Shown piece after piece: positions 7,271 through 7,967 of a DNA stretch of 7,967 nucleotides. Position numbers and translations under genes: made by a program. Each line of letters begins with the position of its first letter. Within the stretch, counting starts at the first letter, position 1. This stretch comes from Planctomicrobium sp. (GTDB lineage Bacteria > Planctomycetota > Planctomycetia > Planctomycetales > Planctomycetaceae), in contig JAJDEL010000075.1 in NCBI GenBank assembly GCA_029259835.1, forward strand, positions 1 to 7,967, read 5' to 3'. Below the pieces are notes generated by a model that was not told the origin of the DNA, did no database searches, and saw nothing but the letters and a program-made list of their open reading frames with translations.

Positions 7271-7292
7271 GCACAGACATTCCTGTCTGTGC
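7271..7292. repeat. Perfect 9-bp inverted repeat just after the transketolase stop
   Basis: GCACAGACA (7271-7279), loop TTCC, TGTCTGTGC (7284-7292). The stem is perfect but is followed by GTGTTAAGG rather than a T run, so it is a weak terminator at best. It could be an RNA-stabilising 3' hairpin or one copy of a dispersed palindromic repeat. Confidence 0.6.
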
Positions 7293-7328
7293 GTGTTAAG
7301 GAATCGAGCGAAATCAAGTCGCCGAATT

Positions 7329-7362
7329 AAAAGCCCGGCATTTTAGAAATGCCGGGCTTTTT
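7329..7362. terminator. Strong intrinsic terminator, probably bidirectional
   Basis: A perfect 15-bp stem, AAAAGCCCGGCATTT (7329-7343) and AAATGCCGGGCTTTT (7347-7361), closes on a TAG loop and ends in TTTTT. A GC-rich core followed by a T run is the classic rho-independent form for the plus-strand transketolase gene, 63 bp after its stop. The A run on the left gives a shorter T run on the minus strand, so it can also end transcription of the convergent gene at 7535-7967. Confidence 0.9.
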
Positions 7363-7399
7363 CGTAGTAAATACAGCATCTTCTTCTCGCGGCAGTTCC

Positions 7400-7405
7400 C
7401 TAAGG
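7400..7405 (+). repeat. Left CTAAGG direct repeat, putative target-site duplication
   Basis: CTAAGG abuts the left end of the MITE-like element and matches the copy at 7535-7540. If the duplication is really only CTAA or CTAAG, the element ends shift by 1-2 bp. Confidence 0.5.
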
Positions 7406-7406
7406 G

Positions 7407-7419
7407 CGTGTTTTGAAAT
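7407..7419 (+). repeat. Left terminal inverted repeat
   Basis: CGTGTTTTGAAAT, the exact reverse complement of 7520-7532. Confidence 0.8.
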
Positions 7420-7422
7420 CCC

Positions 7423-7447
7423 TGAGCCGAACGCGCTAGCGTCGGGC
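7423..7447 (+). repeat. Left internal inverted-repeat arm
   Basis: This arm begins TGAGCCG, has GCGCTAGC at its centre and ends TCGGGC. It matches the reverse complement of 7477-7501 at 21 of 25 positions. It contains the 8-bp palindrome CGCTAGCG (7434-7441). Confidence 0.75.
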
Positions 7448-7476
7448 AATTTACTAGAAAACGTTACTCATGTAAG

Positions 7477-7501
7477 GCCCGAGGCTAGCGCCAGCGGCTC
7501 A
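7477..7501 (+). repeat. Right internal inverted-repeat arm
   Basis: This is the partner of 7423-7447. It begins GCCCGA, carries GCTAGC (7484-7489) and ends CGGCTCA. A 29-nt spacer separates the two arms, so the transcript could form a long imperfect hairpin. Confidence 0.75.
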
Positions 7502-7519
7502 AAATGAGACTGGAAGTCA

Positions 7520-7532
7520 ATTTCAAAACACG
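7520..7532 (+). repeat. Right terminal inverted repeat
   Basis: ATTTCAAAACACG, the exact reverse complement of 7407-7419. TT follows and then CTAAGG. Confidence 0.8.
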
Positions 7533-7534
7533 TT

Positions 7535-7540
7535 CTAAGG
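7535..7540 (+). repeat. Right CTAAGG direct repeat, containing a stop codon
   Basis: This second copy of CTAAGG abuts the right end of the MITE-like element. On the minus strand it reads CCTTAG, and its TAG is the stop codon of the beta-helix gene. Confidence 0.5.
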
Positions 7541-7967
7541 CAAGTCATCTCCGCCGCCGTTAATTTCAATAGTTCCAATAAAACCACCGCCGAAATCTTG
7601 GGATTGGCTGGCGTTCGCTGCCTGATTGACAAAATTGTTCATGCCGAACAACTCCAACGGATTCACCCCGCTATTGTTTTCGACACGAATTCCGACTGTC
7701 ATTGCAGCATTGTTCATATCAACAAACGTATTGTCGACGCCAAACAGTCCACCGGCATTGATGTACTCAATGCCGATTGCGTTGTTGTCTGCAAGATTGA
7801 GCGTGGCATTATCGATGGCGAGTGCTCCGACTCCAGCGGCAAAAATTCCACGTTCGATGGAATTTTGAATCATAATTTCGCTCAAGACGACTCCCCCCGC
7901 AGGCGATGTATCCAAACTAATTCCAGCAAGTCCACCGTCGATTCCGCTTCGATTGACGACTGCAAGG
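7535..7967 (-). CDS. C-terminal part of a parallel beta-helix-like protein (5' end off the window)
   Basis: The minus-strand frame is open from the right edge to TAG at 7537-7535, giving 143 residues of a longer protein. It is rich in Gly, Asn, Ala and Ile with few charged residues. It shows repeating coils of 25-27 residues that each begin Gly-Ile: GISLDTSPAGG (7924-7850), GIFAAGVGALA (7849-7775), GIEYINAGGLF (7774-7694) and GIRVENNSGVN (from 7693), with recurrent NN and DN turns. This is the pattern of right-handed parallel beta-helices, found in large secreted or surface proteins. The end (GTIEINGGGDDLP) shows no transmembrane anchor, dockerin or PEP-CTERM signal. A TTG at 7915 is only an internal codon, since the frame continues upstream. 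The gene converges on the transketolase gene. Fold is an inference from the repeat pattern; function is unknown. Confidence 0.75.
   Translation of the reverse strand, partial: LAVVNRSGIDGGLAGISLDTSPAGGVVLSEIMIQNSIERGIFAAGVGALAIDNATLNLADNNAIGIEYINAGGLFGVDNTFVDMNNAAMTVGIRVENNSGVNPLELFGMNNFVNQAANASQSQDFGGGFIGTIEINGGGDDLP

Larger units (their letters stand above)
7406..7534. mobile_element. MITE-like non-coding element with terminal inverted repeats
   Basis: About 129 bp bounded by perfect 13-bp inverted repeats CGTGTTTTGAAAT (7407-7419) and ATTTCAAAACACG (7520-7532). Identical CTAAGG hexamers lie directly outside, at 7400-7405 and 7535-7540, and look like a target-site duplication. The interior carries a second, nested inverted repeat (7423-7447 and 7477-7501). 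It has no room for a transposase, so movement would need one supplied in trans. An alternative is a dispersed hairpin repeat of REP type whose flanking hexamers match by chance. Exact ends are uncertain by 1-2 bp. Confidence 0.6.

Noticed and set aside
7913..7915. TTG at 7915 as the start of the right-hand minus-strand gene
   Set aside because: The same frame stays open to the window edge and the upstream residues continue the Gly-Ile coil pattern, so the gene is partial.

Overview
The window (about 48% GC by eye) looks like a planctomycete chromosome. This rests on the mid-GC composition, a divergent long-hairpin CheA chemosensory operon, a large parallel beta-helix protein and an intergenic GAGCCG/GCTAGC repeat. 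The assignment is an inference; no rRNA or other marker gene is present.

Left part (1-4789, minus strand): one chemosensory operon, read right to left. It encodes a PilZ-like protein (4457-4789), an unrecognised 124-aa protein (4024-4398), a CheW coupling protein (3478-3993), a methyl-accepting chemotaxis protein (MCP) with two membrane segments but no sensor domain (1963-3348), and a CheA histidine kinase (1-1966). The cheA gene overlaps the MCP gene by the 4-bp ATGA and runs off the left edge before its CheW-like domain. The CheA is unusual: its HPt histidine is residue 249, behind a roughly 200-residue N-terminal extension; there is no room for a P2 (CheY-binding) domain; and the P3 dimerisation hairpin is enlarged. 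The MCP, CheW and CheA would form a membrane-attached array. No CheR, CheB or CheY is visible; they may lie beyond the left edge or be absent.

Middle (4790-5336): a head-to-head gap of about 550 bp between the chemosensory operon and a plus-strand gene. I see no convincing promoter, only one low-confidence small ORF and a short hairpin. The plus-strand gene (5337-7265) encodes a complete 642-aa transketolase-family enzyme. Its thiamine-diphosphate motif and catalytic residues are intact, but one active-site loop is unusual.

Right part (7266-7967): a 9-bp hairpin and then a strong 15-bp intrinsic terminator follow the transketolase. Next is a MITE-like element (about 7406-7534) with 13-bp perfect terminal inverted repeats, nested internal inverted repeats and flanking CTAAGG direct repeats. 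The distal direct repeat contains the stop codon of a minus-strand gene (7535-7967, its 5' part beyond the right edge) that encodes the C-terminal end of a parallel beta-helix-like protein.
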